Positions 1 through 8,122 of a stretch of 64,000 bases of DNA are shown piece after piece (within the stretch, counting starts at the first letter, position 1; each line of letters starts with the position of its first letter). The notes below the pieces were generated by a model that was not told the DNA's origin, searched no databases, and worked only from the letters and a program-made list of their open reading frames with translations. The translations under genes and the position numbers were made by a program. The DNA comes from Hydrogenophaga taeniospiralis CCUG 15921 (GTDB lineage Bacteria; Pseudomonadota; Gammaproteobacteria; Burkholderiales; Burkholderiaceae_C): NCBI RefSeq assembly GCF_001592305.1, contig NZ_BCWR01000022.1, forward strand, positions 38,512-102,511, in the 5' to 3' direction.

Positions 1-2
1 AC

Positions 3-545
3 CTGGCCATCCTCAAGGGCAATCTTTCACCCGAAGGTTGCGTGGCCAAGATCACCGGTCTGAAGAACCCGGTCATGACCGGCCCTGCCCGTGTGTTCGA
101 CGACGAGCAGTCCGCGCTCCAGGCCATCCTGGACGGACACATCGTGGCCGGCGATGTGATGGTGTTGCGCTACCTCGGCCCCAAAGGCGGCCCCGGCATG
201 CCCGAGATGCTCGCGCCCACGGGCGCGCTCATTGGCGCCGGACTGGGCGAGAGCGTGGGCCTGATCACCGACGGGCGCTTCTCTGGCGGCACCTGGGGCA
301 TGGTGGTGGGCCACGTGGCGCCCGAAGCGGCCGTGGGTGGCACGATCGGACTGGTGCAGGAAGGCGACCGCATCACGATCGACGCGCACCGCTTGCTGCT
401 GGAACTCCACGTGCCCGATGCCGAGATCGCGAAGCGACGTGCAGCGTGGATGGCTCCCGCACCGCGCTACACCCGGGGTGTGCAGGCAAAGTTTGCCTTT
501 AACGCGTCCAGCGCCAGCCAGGGTGCGGTGCTGGACAACTACTGA
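3..545 (+). CDS. ilvD: Dihydroxy-acid dehydratase, C-terminal part
   Basis: Partial gene; the 5' part lies outside the window, leaving 180 residues. IlvD removes water from 2,3-dihydroxy-acids in valine, isoleucine and leucine synthesis and belongs to the IlvD/Edd iron-sulfur dehydratases. The fragment opens with LAILKGNLSPEGCVAK and carries the family signatures YLGPKGGPGMPEM and LITDGRFSGGTWG, the conserved C-terminal block that closes the active site. It ends in a TGA at 543-545 with no obvious terminator after it. Edd is the only close alternative, but spacing and wording of the motifs fit IlvD better. The family call is very safe. Confidence 0.95.
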   Translation: MAILKGNLSPEGCVAKITGLKNPVMTGPARVFDDEQSALQAILDGHIVAGDVMVLRYLGPKGGPGMPEMLAPTGALIGAGLGESVGLITDGRFSGGTWGMVVGHVAPEAAVGGTIGLVQEGDRITIDAHRLLLELHVPDAEIAKRRAAWMAPAPRYTRGVQAKFAFNASSASQGAVLDNY

Positions 546-590
546 CCGGAGACGAAGTCGGGGGCAGTCGGCAGGACCTGCCGCCAACAC

Positions 591-836
591 CTACCGCGAA
601 CGCCGCTTGCCCTTGAGACCCAGGGCCTCGCGCTGCTTGTCGATCCGCTCCTGCTTTTTCTTGTCCATCTTCTCCATCTGCTTGCGCTTGGTGTAGCCGG
701 TGGCATCGGCCCAGGCCCACCAGGCCATGGCCCCGAGAAAGGGCGACAGCACCCACCACCACGACGAATCGGCGACCAGACCGATCCGAAGATAGTTCCA
801 AATGGTCAAGGCAACGCCCGCAATCAGGAGAAACAT
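591..836 (-). CDS. Small Trp-rich membrane protein
   Basis: An 81-residue protein with two hydrophobic stretches (about residues 1-15 and 25-45) and seven tryptophans, including WWW and WWAW clusters, followed by a highly basic lysine/arginine tail (residues 50-81). This layout matches the small Trp-rich protein family typical of Burkholderiales; its function is unknown. The ATG at 836 is chosen because GGAGGG sits about 5 bases upstream on the minus strand; a longer frame from 872 lacks such a site. It lies between the convergent end of ilvD and the divergently transcribed cytochrome gene. The tail suggests a cytoplasmic membrane protein with a basic cytoplasmic end. Confidence 0.8.
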   Translation of the reverse strand: MFLLIAGVALTIWNYLRIGLVADSSWWWVLSPFLGAMAWWAWADATGYTKRKQMEKMDKKKQERIDKQREALGLKGKRRSR

Positions 837-959
837 CACACCCTCCGGTAAAGGGCTGATAAAGCCCGGCAAGAAACTGTAAGCCCACGCTTCACGGAAA
901 TCCGAATCGGTAGAATCGGGTCCGTGACATTTTCATTTTTCACCCACGAGGATAACTCC

Positions 960-1265
960 ATGAAACGCGCTCTTCTGATTATGGCCGCCATGGCCGCCAT
1001 CTCCGCTCCGGCCATGGCCGACGAAGCCCTCGCCAAAAGCAAGAACTGCATGGCCTGCCATGCGGTGGACAAGAAACTGGTGGGCCCGGCCTACAAGGAC
1101 GTGGCCAAGAAATATGCTGGCGACGCCAAGGCGGCGGACATGCTCGCTGCCAAGATCGTCAAGGGTGGTTCGGGTGTCTGGGGCGCCATTCCGATGCCGG
1201 CGAACACACAGGTCAACCCGGCCGAAGCCAAGAAACTGGCCACCTGGGTGCTGAGCCTGAAATAA
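960..1265 (+). CDS. Small periplasmic cytochrome c (c551/c552 type)
   Basis: A 101-residue class I cytochrome c. Residues 1-20 are a signal peptide ending in AMA, so the mature protein is periplasmic. The heme-binding CMACH motif has Cys30, Cys33 and His34; Met79 in AIPMPAN is the likely sixth iron ligand. Such proteins carry electrons to terminal oxidases or denitrification enzymes. The ATG at 960 is preceded by GAGGA at 948-952; an in-frame upstream start at 924 would spoil the signal peptide. The gene stands alone and is closed by a strong terminator, so it is probably a monocistronic housekeeping electron carrier. Confidence 0.93.
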   Translation: MKRALLIMAAMAAISAPAMADEALAKSKNCMACHAVDKKLVGPAYKDVAKKYAGDAKAADMLAAKIVKGGSGVWGAIPMPANTQVNPAEAKKLATWVLSLK

Positions 1266-1287
1266 ATGACGGGTCCGTTGACCCATT

Positions 1288-1320
1288 AAAAAACCCGCTG
1301 AAGTTCAGCGGGTTTTTTTT
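1288..1320. terminator. Bidirectional intrinsic terminator
   Basis: An almost perfect stem (AACCCGCTGAA with TTCAGCGGGTT) sits between the cytochrome gene and the convergent acs gene. An A-run precedes it and eight Ts follow it, so the hairpin can stop transcripts from both sides. Confidence 0.9.
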
Positions 1321-1353
1321 GACCAGGGCATGGTGATATGCCCTGCGGCTGGA

Positions 1354-3348
1354 TCAATTGTTTTCCGACAACTGATCAAGGATGGCCGGATTCTCCAGCG
1401 TGGAGGTGTCCTGGGTAATCGCCTCGCCTTTGGCAATGGAGCGCAGCAGGCGACGCATGATCTTGCCAGAGCGGGTCTTGGGCAGGTTGTCACCAAACCG
1501 GATGTCCTTGGGCTTGGCGATCGGACCGATTTCCTTGCCCACCCAGTCGCGCAGCACCTTGGCAATGGCCTTGGCCTCGTCGCCCGTCGGACGCGAGCGC
1601 TTGAGCACCACGAAAGCCACGATGGCCTCGCCCGTCAGATCGTCCGGACGCCCCACCACGGCCGCTTCGGCCACCAGGTCGGTCTTGCCCACCAGCGCCG
1701 ACTCGATCTCCATCGTGCCCATGCGGTGGCCCGAGACGTTGAGCACGTCGTCGATGCGGCCGGTGATGCGGAAGTAGCCGCGGTCAGCGCTGCGCACCGC
1801 ACCATCGCCGGCCAGGTAGTAGCCCTTGAGCTCTTCGGGGAAGTAGCTCTTCTTGAAACGCTCCGGATCGCCCCAGATGGTGCGGATCATCGACGGCCAA
1901 GGCCTCTTGACCACCAGGATGCCGCCCGATCCGTTGGGCACGTCCATGCCGGCCTCGTCGACGATGGCGGCGGTGATGCCCGGCAGCGGCAATGTGCACG
2001 AGCCCGGCACCAGCGGTGTGGCGCCCGGCAGCGGGGAGATCATGTGGCCGCCGGTTTCGGTCTGCCAGAAGGTGTCCACGATCGGGCAGCGCTCGCCGCC
2101 CACGTGCTTGTAGTACCACATCCAGGCTTCGGGGTTGATCGGTTCGCCGACCGAGCCCAGGATGCGCAGGCTGCTCAGATCGGAGCGCGCGGGATGCACT
2201 TTTTCATCGCCCTCGGCGGCCTTGATCAGCGAGCGGATGGCGGTGGGTGCGGTGTAGAAAATCGTGCACTTGTGGCGCTCGATCATCTGCCAGAAACGAC
2301 CCGCATTCGGGTAGGTCGGCACCCCCTCGAACACGATCTGCGTGGCACCCGCGGCCAGCGGACCGTAAGCCACATAGGTATGACCGGTGATCCAGCCGAT
2401 GTCGGCGGTGCACCAGAAGATGTCCTTGTCCTGCAGGTCGAAGGTCCACTGCATGGTCAGGCTGGCCCACAGCAGGTAGCCGCCCGTGCTGTGCTGCACG
2501 CCCTTGGGCTTGCCGGTGGAGCCAGAGGTGTAGAGCACGAACAGCGGGTGTTCGGCGCCCACCATTTCGGCCGGGCAGTCGGTGGACTGGCCAGCCATCA
2601 CGTCGTGCATGAAGCTGTCGCGGCCGGCCACCATGTTCACGGCCGTGGGCGTGCGCTGAAACACGATCACGTCCTTGATGCATTCGCAGCCGCCCATGGC
2701 GATGCCTTCGTCCACGATGGCCTTGAGCGGCAGTTCCTTGCCACCGCGCAACTGGTAGTTGGCGGTGATCACCGCCACGGCGCCTGCGTCCTGGATGCGC
2801 TCCTGCAGTGCCTTGGCCGAGAAGCCACCGAACACCACGCTGTGGGTCGCGCCGATGCGCGCGCAAGCCTGCATGGCCACCACACCCTCGATGGTCATGG
2901 GCATGTAGATGACCACACGGTCACCCTTTTTCACGCCACGGGCCTTCAAAGCATTCGCAAATTGCGACACTTTGCCCAGCAGTTCCTTGTAGGTCACCTT
3001 GGTCACTTCGCCGCCGTCGGCTTCGAAGATGATGGCGGTCTTGTTTTCCACCGGGGTACCCATGTGGCGGTCCAGGCAGTTGTAGGAGGCATTGAGTTCA
3101 CCGTCTTCGAACCACTTGAAGAACGGCGCATTCGATTCGTCCAGCGTCTTGGTGAACGGCTTGTGCCAGGTGAGCGTCTCGCGAGCACGCCGGACCCAGA
3201 AGCCTTCGAAGTCGTCTTCCGCCTCAGCGCACAGCGCGTTGTAGGCATCCATGCCCGAGATCCGGGCGGCCTTGACAGTCGCCTCCGTGGGTTCAAAGAC
3301 ACGGTTCTCGACCAAGGTGGATTCGATGGACGTCGAAGGTGTGGACAT
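1354..3348 (-). CDS. acs: Acetyl-CoA synthetase
   Basis: A 664-residue AMP-forming acetate-CoA ligase, the usual length. It activates acetate through acetyl-AMP to acetyl-CoA. Visible motifs: the P-loop-like TSGSTGKPKG, the core DTFWQTETGG (A5 region) and the C-terminal NVSGHRMGTMEIE, plus LPKTRSGKIMRR, whose Lys629 is the lysine that GNAT acetylases and sirtuins switch off and on in this family. The ATG at 3348 is chosen for the upstream GAGGAGA; the reading frame stays open up to 3417 but without a ribosome site. It faces the UPF0114 gene across a 195-bp divergent gap. Propionyl-CoA synthetase is a less likely alternative. Confidence 0.95.
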   Translation of the reverse strand: MSTPSTSIESTLVENRVFEPTEATVKAARISGMDAYNALCAEAEDDFEGFWVRRARETLTWHKPFTKTLDESNAPFFKWFEDGELNASYNCLDRHMGTPVENKTAIIFEADGGEVTKVTYKELLGKVSQFANALKARGVKKGDRVVIYMPMTIEGVVAMQACARIGATHSVVFGGFSAKALQERIQDAGAVAVITANYQLRGGKELPLKAIVDEGIAMGGCECIKDVIVFQRTPTAVNMVAGRDSFMHDVMAGQSTDCPAEMVGAEHPLFVLYTSGSTGKPKGVQHSTGGYLLWASLTMQWTFDLQDKDIFWCTADIGWITGHTYVAYGPLAAGATQIVFEGVPTYPNAGRFWQMIERHKCTIFYTAPTAIRSLIKAAEGDEKVHPARSDLSSLRILGSVGEPINPEAWMWYYKHVGGERCPIVDTFWQTETGGHMISPLPGATPLVPGSCTLPLPGITAAIVDEAGMDVPNGSGGILVVKRPWPSMIRTIWGDPERFKKSYFPEELKGYYLAGDGAVRSADRGYFRITGRIDDVLNVSGHRMGTMEIESALVGKTDLVAEAAVVGRPDDLTGEAIVAFVVLKRSRPTGDEAKAIAKVLRDWVGKEIGPIAKPKDIRFGDNLPKTRSGKIMRRLLRSIAKGEAITQDTSTLENPAILDQLSENN

Positions 3349-3544
3349 GGGCAGTCTCCTCAGGTGTAGTGGGAACGTTTGACTCTTTGAATGTGCGCAA
3401 AGGCTCTTACGAGCCACTTACATGACCAGCCGCCAGCCCTCGGCGCCCGGCAACGCCGCCGCGGACAGAGGCCGATGCGTCACAGACCTACAATCTTCTT
3501 CGCATACATTGTGCCTGTCCGCATCCCCTGCATTTGTACCCTCC

Positions 3545-4144
3545 ATGACCGATCCCGTCAAAACGCCCCGCACGCTCCAGGCCCTGCCCAATCTGATCTT
3601 CGCCAGCCGTTGGCTGCAACTGCCGCTCTATCTGGGCCTGATCCTGGCGCAGGGCATCTATGTGTTCCATTTCTGGGTGGAGCTGGTCCACCTGATCGAA
3701 GCGGCCTTCGGCAACAAGGACGCGCTGGCTGCGCTGGTCAAGAGCATTGGCTACAAGGAATCGTTCGACGTCACCTCGCTCAACGAGACCATCATCATGC
3801 TGGTGGTGTTGGCGTTGATCGACGTGGTCATGATTTCCAATCTACTGATCATGGTGATCGTGGGTGGCTACGAGACCTTTGTCAGCCGCATGAACCTGGA
3901 GAGCCACCCGGACCAGCCCGAGTGGTTAAGCCATGTGAACGCCTCGGTGCTCAAGGTGAAACTGGCCACCGCCATCATCGGCATCAGCTCCATCCACCTG
4001 CTCAAGACCTTCATCAACGCTGCCAATTACTCGGAACAAGTGCTGATGTGGCAGACCATCATCCACGTGGTGTTTCTGCTCAGCGCCATGGCCATCGCCG
4101 TGACCGATCGGTTGATGGCGCGTCCAACGTCCGACGCCCACTGA
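3545..4144 (+). CDS. UPF0114 / YqhA-family inner membrane protein
   Basis: A 199-residue protein with three or four predicted membrane segments (about residues 24-46, 76-104, 136-155 and 166-187). The core, including ETIIMLVVLALIDVVMISNLL and MVIVGGYETFVSRM, matches the UPF0114 (YqhA, TIGR00645) family of unknown function. The ATG at 3545 starts the conserved part; the frame is open upstream to 3422 but that part looks like non-coding sequence. No strong ribosome site is visible. It is followed closely by a terminator, so it is probably expressed alone. Confidence 0.85.
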   Translation: MTDPVKTPRTLQALPNLIFASRWLQLPLYLGLILAQGIYVFHFWVELVHLIEAAFGNKDALAALVKSIGYKESFDVTSLNETIIMLVVLALIDVVMISNLLIMVIVGGYETFVSRMNLESHPDQPEWLSHVNASVLKVKLATAIIGISSIHLLKTFINAANYSEQVLMWQTIIHVVFLLSAMAIAVTDRLMARPTSDAH

Positions 4145-4166
4145 AGCGCCAAACAGCAGCGCGCAG

Positions 4167-4191
4167 AAAGCGGCCCCCCCGGCCGCTTTTT
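4167..4191 (+). terminator. Intrinsic terminator after the UPF0114 gene
   Basis: Stem AAAGCGGCC / GGCCGCTTT with a five-C loop, followed by a short T-run (4187-4191). It lies 23 bp past the stop codon and just beyond the stop of the convergent fumC. Confidence 0.8.
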
Positions 4192-4213
4192 GCGTTCCAG
4201 TGCCCGCGCAACA

Positions 4214-5599
4214 TCAACGACCGGTCATCTCGCCCGGCACCACCCACTGGTCGAACTGCTCACCACTCACATGCCCCGACGCCAGTGCGGCCTCGCGCAG
4301 CGTCGTCCCGTCCCGGTGCGCCTTCTTCGCGATCTCGGCGGCCCGGTCGTAGCCGATGTGGGTGTTGAGCGCGGTCACCAGCATCAACGACTGCTCCACC
4401 AATTCACCGATACGCTCGATGTTCGGCGCGATACCGAGCGCGCAATGGGTGTTGAAGCTGGCCATGCCGTCGGCCAGCAGGCGCACGCTCTGCAGGAAGT
4501 TGTGCGCCACCATGGGCCGGAACACGTTGAGTTCGAAGTTGCCCGAGGCTCCGCCCATGTTGATGGCCACGTCGTTGCCCATCACCTGGCAGCACAACAT
4601 GGTGAGCGCCTCGCACTGCGTGGGGTTGACCTTGCCGGGCATGATGGACGAGCCGGGTTCGTTTTCGGGAATCGACAGTTCCCCCAGCCCACTGCGCGGT
4701 CCGCTGGCGAGCCAGCGCACATCGTTGGCGATCTTCATCAGGCTCGCGGCCAGCCCCTTGAGGGCGCCATGCGCGTGCACTAGCCCATCGCAACTGGCCA
4801 ACGCCTCGAACTTGTTGGGTGCGGTGATCAGCGGCAAGCCGGTGTCCCGGGCCAGCTCGGCGGCGATGGCCGCGTCGAATCCCGCGGGCGCGTTCAGGCC
4901 GGTCCCCACAGCCGTGCCGCCCAACGCCAGTTCGCACAGGTGCGGTAGCGCGGCCCGGATGTGCCGCTCGGCGTGCGCCAGTTGCGCCGCCCAGCCGGAC
5001 ACCTCCTGCCCCAGAGTGAGCGGTGTGGCGTCCTGCAAATGGGTCCGCCCGATCTTCACGATGCCATCGAACGACACGGCTTTCGCTGCCAGGGTGTCGC
5101 GCAAGCCACTCAGCGCGGGCAGCAAGGATCGCACCAGCCCTTCCACCGCCGCCAGGTGCATCGCGGTGGGGAACACATCGTTGGACGACTGACTGCGGTT
5201 GACGTCGTCGTTCGGGTGCACCAGCCGCCCCTCGCCACGCGTGCCGCCCAACAGCTCACTGGCGCGGTTGGCCAGCACCTCGTTGGCGTTCATGTTGGTC
5301 TGCGTGCCCGAGCCGGTCTGCCAGATCACCAGCGGGAACTCGGCATCCCACCGCCCGCCGATCACCTCGTCGGCCGCGGTCTGGATGGCTTGAGCCTTGT
5401 CGGGCGCAAGACCGGCCAGACGCTGGTTCACCACGGCGCAGGCCCGCTTGACCCGGACCAGCGCACGGATCAGTTCACGCGGCATGCGCTCGCCCGAGAT
5501 GTCGAAATGCTGCAGGGAGCGCTGCGTCTGCGCGCCCCACAGGCGCTCCGCCGGAACGGCAATGGAGCCCATGGTGTCGTGCTCGATGCGGGTGTCCAT
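4214..5599 (-). CDS. fumC: Fumarate hydratase class II
   Basis: A 461-residue, iron-free fumarase of the aspartase/fumarase superfamily that interconverts fumarate and malate. The signature GSSIMPGKVNP is at residues 316-326, with catalytic Ser318 in the mobile loop; His187 in GRTHLQDA is the conserved active-site histidine, and TGSGTQTNMN near residue 100 binds substrate. The ATG at 5599 has GGAGG just upstream. It is divergent from the class I fumarase, with 130 bp between the two starts. Aspartase is excluded by the fumarase-type TNMN and GKVNP context, though only assay is absolute. Confidence 0.95.
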   Translation of the reverse strand: MDTRIEHDTMGSIAVPAERLWGAQTQRSLQHFDISGERMPRELIRALVRVKRACAVVNQRLAGLAPDKAQAIQTAADEVIGGRWDAEFPLVIWQTGSGTQTNMNANEVLANRASELLGGTRGEGRLVHPNDDVNRSQSSNDVFPTAMHLAAVEGLVRSLLPALSGLRDTLAAKAVSFDGIVKIGRTHLQDATPLTLGQEVSGWAAQLAHAERHIRAALPHLCELALGGTAVGTGLNAPAGFDAAIAAELARDTGLPLITAPNKFEALASCDGLVHAHGALKGLAASLMKIANDVRWLASGPRSGLGELSIPENEPGSSIMPGKVNPTQCEALTMLCCQVMGNDVAINMGGASGNFELNVFRPMVAHNFLQSVRLLADGMASFNTHCALGIAPNIERIGELVEQSLMLVTALNTHIGYDRAAEIAKKAHRDGTTLREAALASGHVSGEQFDQWVVPGEMTGR

Positions 5600-5729
5600 G
5601 TGTGCCTCCTGGTGTCAGCCGGTGACAGAGTTCAACCTGTCAAAATAAGGGGTTGCGCTCACCGTAGCAGACATTGCGCCGCCCAACCACCGCGGCACCC
5701 TTTCTCCACGTCAACCACAAGCCCACGCC

Positions 5730-7283
5730 ATGACCACGAGCATCCGTCAGAACGACCTGATCGAATCCGTCGCAGCCGCGCTGCAGTACATCAGTTACTA
5801 CCATCCGGCCGACTACATCGCCCACCTGGCCCGCGCCTACGAACGCGAGCAGAGCGCTGCCGCCAAGGATGCGATCGCCCAGATCCTGACCAACAGCAAG
5901 ATGAGCGCCACGGGCCACCGCCCGATCTGCCAGGACACCGGCATCGTCAACGTGTTCCTGAAGGTGGGCATGGACGTGCGCTGGGAAGGTTTCAGCGGCA
6001 GCCTGGACGACGCCATCAACGAAGGCGTGCGCCGCGGCTACAACCACCCCGACAACACGCTGCGCGCCAGCGTGGTGGCCGACCCGCAGTTCGACCGCAA
6101 GAACACCAAGGACAACACCCCTGCCGTGATCTTCACCGAGATCGTGCCCGGCAACACGGTGGAAGTGACCGTGGCCGCCAAGGGCGGCGGTTCGGAAAAC
6201 AAGTCCAAGATGGTCATGCTCAACCCGGGCGACAACGTCGTTGACTGGGTGCTGAAAACCGTGCCCACCATGGGCGCCGGCTGGTGCCCGCCGGGCATGC
6301 TGGGCATCGGCATCGGCGGCACCGCCGAAAAGGCCGTGCTGATGGCCAAGGAAAGCCTGATGGACGACCTGGACATGTACGAACTGCAGGCGAAGGCCGC
6401 CAAGGGCGAGAAGCTCAGCAAGGTCGAAGAAATGCGCCTGGAGCTGTTTGACAAGGTCAACGCACTGGGCATCGGAGCGCAGGGCCTCGGTGGCCTCACC
6501 ACCGTGCTCGACGTCAAGATCAAGATGTACCCCACCCACGCGGCCAGCAAGCCGGTGGCCATGATCCCCAACTGCGCCGCCACGCGCCATGCCCATTTCG
6601 TGCTCGACGGCAGCGGCCCGGTCTACATCGATCCGCCCAGCCTGGATCTGTGGCCCAACGTGGACTGGACGCCCGACACCCAGAAGAGCCAGCGTGTGGA
6701 CCTCAACACACTGACCCCGGCCGACGTGGCCAGCTGGAAACCCGGTCAGACCCTGCTGCTCAACGGCAAGATGCTCACCGGCCGCGACGCCGCTCACAAG
6801 CGCATCCAGGACATGCTGGCCAAGGGCGAACCGCTGCCGGTGGACTTCACCAACCGCGTCATCTACTACGTCGGCCCGGTCGACCCGGTCAAGGGCGAAG
6901 CGGTCGGCCCGGCCGGCCCCACCACCGCCACCCGCATGGACGGCTTCACCGAGATGATGCTGGCACAAACCGGCCTGATCGCCATGGTTGGCAAGGCCGA
7001 GCGCGGCCCAGTCGCCATCGAGGCCATCAAGAAGCACCAGTCGGCCTACCTCATGGCCGTGGGCGGTGCCGCCTACCTCGTCTCCAAGGCCATCAAGACG
7101 GCCAAGGTGGTGGGCTTTGCCGACCTGGGCATGGAAGCCATCTACGAATTCGACGTGGTCGACATGCCGGTCACCGTGGCCGTGGACGCGGGTGGCACCA
7201 GCGCCCACATCACCGGTCCGGCCGAGTGGAGCAAGCGCATTGCCTTGGGCGAATTCAAAGGTATCGCGGTGGCCGCCGCTTGA
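5730..7283 (+). CDS. fumA: Fumarate hydratase class I (iron-sulfur)
   Basis: A 517-residue single-chain class I fumarase, which uses a [4Fe-4S] cluster and is sensitive to oxygen and superoxide. The three cluster cysteines are visible: Cys67 (PICQDTG), Cys186 (GWCPPGM) and Cys282 (PNCAATRHAH); their spacing matches characterised class I fumarases. The N-terminal alpha domain (about 1-290) precedes the beta domain (about 330-500). The start at 5730 lacks a good ribosome site but is the first in the conserved region. Its stop codon overlaps the murI start, so the two are probably translated together. A related tartrate or mesaconate dehydratase activity cannot be excluded. Confidence 0.93.
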   Translation: MTTSIRQNDLIESVAAALQYISYYHPADYIAHLARAYEREQSAAAKDAIAQILTNSKMSATGHRPICQDTGIVNVFLKVGMDVRWEGFSGSLDDAINEGVRRGYNHPDNTLRASVVADPQFDRKNTKDNTPAVIFTEIVPGNTVEVTVAAKGGGSENKSKMVMLNPGDNVVDWVLKTVPTMGAGWCPPGMLGIGIGGTAEKAVLMAKESLMDDLDMYELQAKAAKGEKLSKVEEMRLELFDKVNALGIGAQGLGGLTTVLDVKIKMYPTHAASKPVAMIPNCAATRHAHFVLDGSGPVYIDPPSLDLWPNVDWTPDTQKSQRVDLNTLTPADVASWKPGQTLLLNGKMLTGRDAAHKRIQDMLAKGEPLPVDFTNRVIYYVGPVDPVKGEAVGPAGPTTATRMDGFTEMMLAQTGLIAMVGKAERGPVAIEAIKKHQSAYLMAVGGAAYLVSKAIKTAKVVGFADLGMEAIYEFDVVDMPVTVAVDAGGTSAHITGPAEWSKRIALGEFKGIAVAAA

Positions 7284-8092
7284 AGACCATCGGTGTCTTT
7301 GACAGCGGGGTGGGCGGCCTGAGCGTGCTGCGCGCCCTGCTGGCCGAAATGCCGGACGCGCACTACGTCTACCTGGCCGACGGGGCACACGCTCCTTACG
7401 GTGAGCGCAGCGCTCAACAGGTCGCAGAGCGCGCCCAGCGCATCACGGCACGTCTGCGTGAGGACCATGGGGTCGATGCCTTGGTGGTGGCCTGCAACAC
7501 AGCCACCGCCCTGGCCATCGAATCCCTGCGCCAGCAGCACCCCGACTGGCCCATCGTTGGCGTGGAACCTGCTCTGAAACCCGCTGCCGCCATCAGCCGG
7601 ACCGGGCATATCGGCGTGCTCGCCACGCGCGGCACGGTCGAAAGTGAGCGCTTTGCACGGCTGCGGGCCAGGGTCGAGTCCGAATCCGGTCGCACGCTGC
7701 ACTTCAACTGCCAGGCCTGCGATGGCCTCGCCGACGCGATCGAGCGAGGCGACGAACCCGCCACAAGGTTCTTGTGCGCACGCTATCTGGACGCGGTGCA
7801 CGCCACCGCCAACACCCAGGACCCCATGGACACCCTGGTACTGGGCTGCACACACTACCCGTTCGCGGCCGACATCCTGCAGTCGCTGGCGGGACCCTCT
7901 GTGCACCTGATCGAAACCGGCGCTCCGGTCGCACGCCGCACGCGGGCTGTGCTGGGACTGCCCGGGGCCACCAGCCCGGAGACCGGTACACCGCAGATCA
8001 CGCTGTTGTCCACCGGCGACCCGGCACCGCTGGCGCACGCCGCGGCGCGTTGGCTTGGGACACAGGTTGGCGCCGGCCACATGAACGTCTGA
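7280..8092 (+). CDS. murI: Glutamate racemase
   Basis: A 270-residue cofactor-independent racemase that makes D-glutamate for peptidoglycan. The two catalytic cysteines are Cys72 (VACNTATA) and Cys190 (LGCTHYPF), and the N-terminus KTIGVFDSGVGGLSVL is diagnostic. The only fitting start is TTG at 7280, which overlaps the fumA TGA as TTGA; nothing upstream in this frame resembles the family. This implies translational coupling to fumA and low initiation, which suits an enzyme needed in small amounts. It converges on the MFS gene with only 30 bp between stops. Confidence 0.93.
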   Translation: MKTIGVFDSGVGGLSVLRALLAEMPDAHYVYLADGAHAPYGERSAQQVAERAQRITARLREDHGVDALVVACNTATALAIESLRQQHPDWPIVGVEPALKPAAAISRTGHIGVLATRGTVESERFARLRARVESESGRTLHFNCQACDGLADAIERGDEPATRFLCARYLDAVHATANTQDPMDTLVLGCTHYPFAADILQSLAGPSVHLIETGAPVARRTRAVLGLPGATSPETGTPQITLLSTGDPAPLAHAAARWLGTQVGAGHMNV

Positions 8093-8122
8093 TCAGGCGA
8101 GTAACCCGCTGGCGACGCAGGG

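Noticed and set aside
1330..3369. Long open frame opposite acs
   Set aside because: High GC leaves antisense frames open; no recognisable family, His/Gly-rich composition typical of shadows, and acs is certain on the other strand.
3349..3544. Promoters in the acs/UPF0114 gap
   Set aside because: Only weak TACAAT-like matches without convincing -35 elements.
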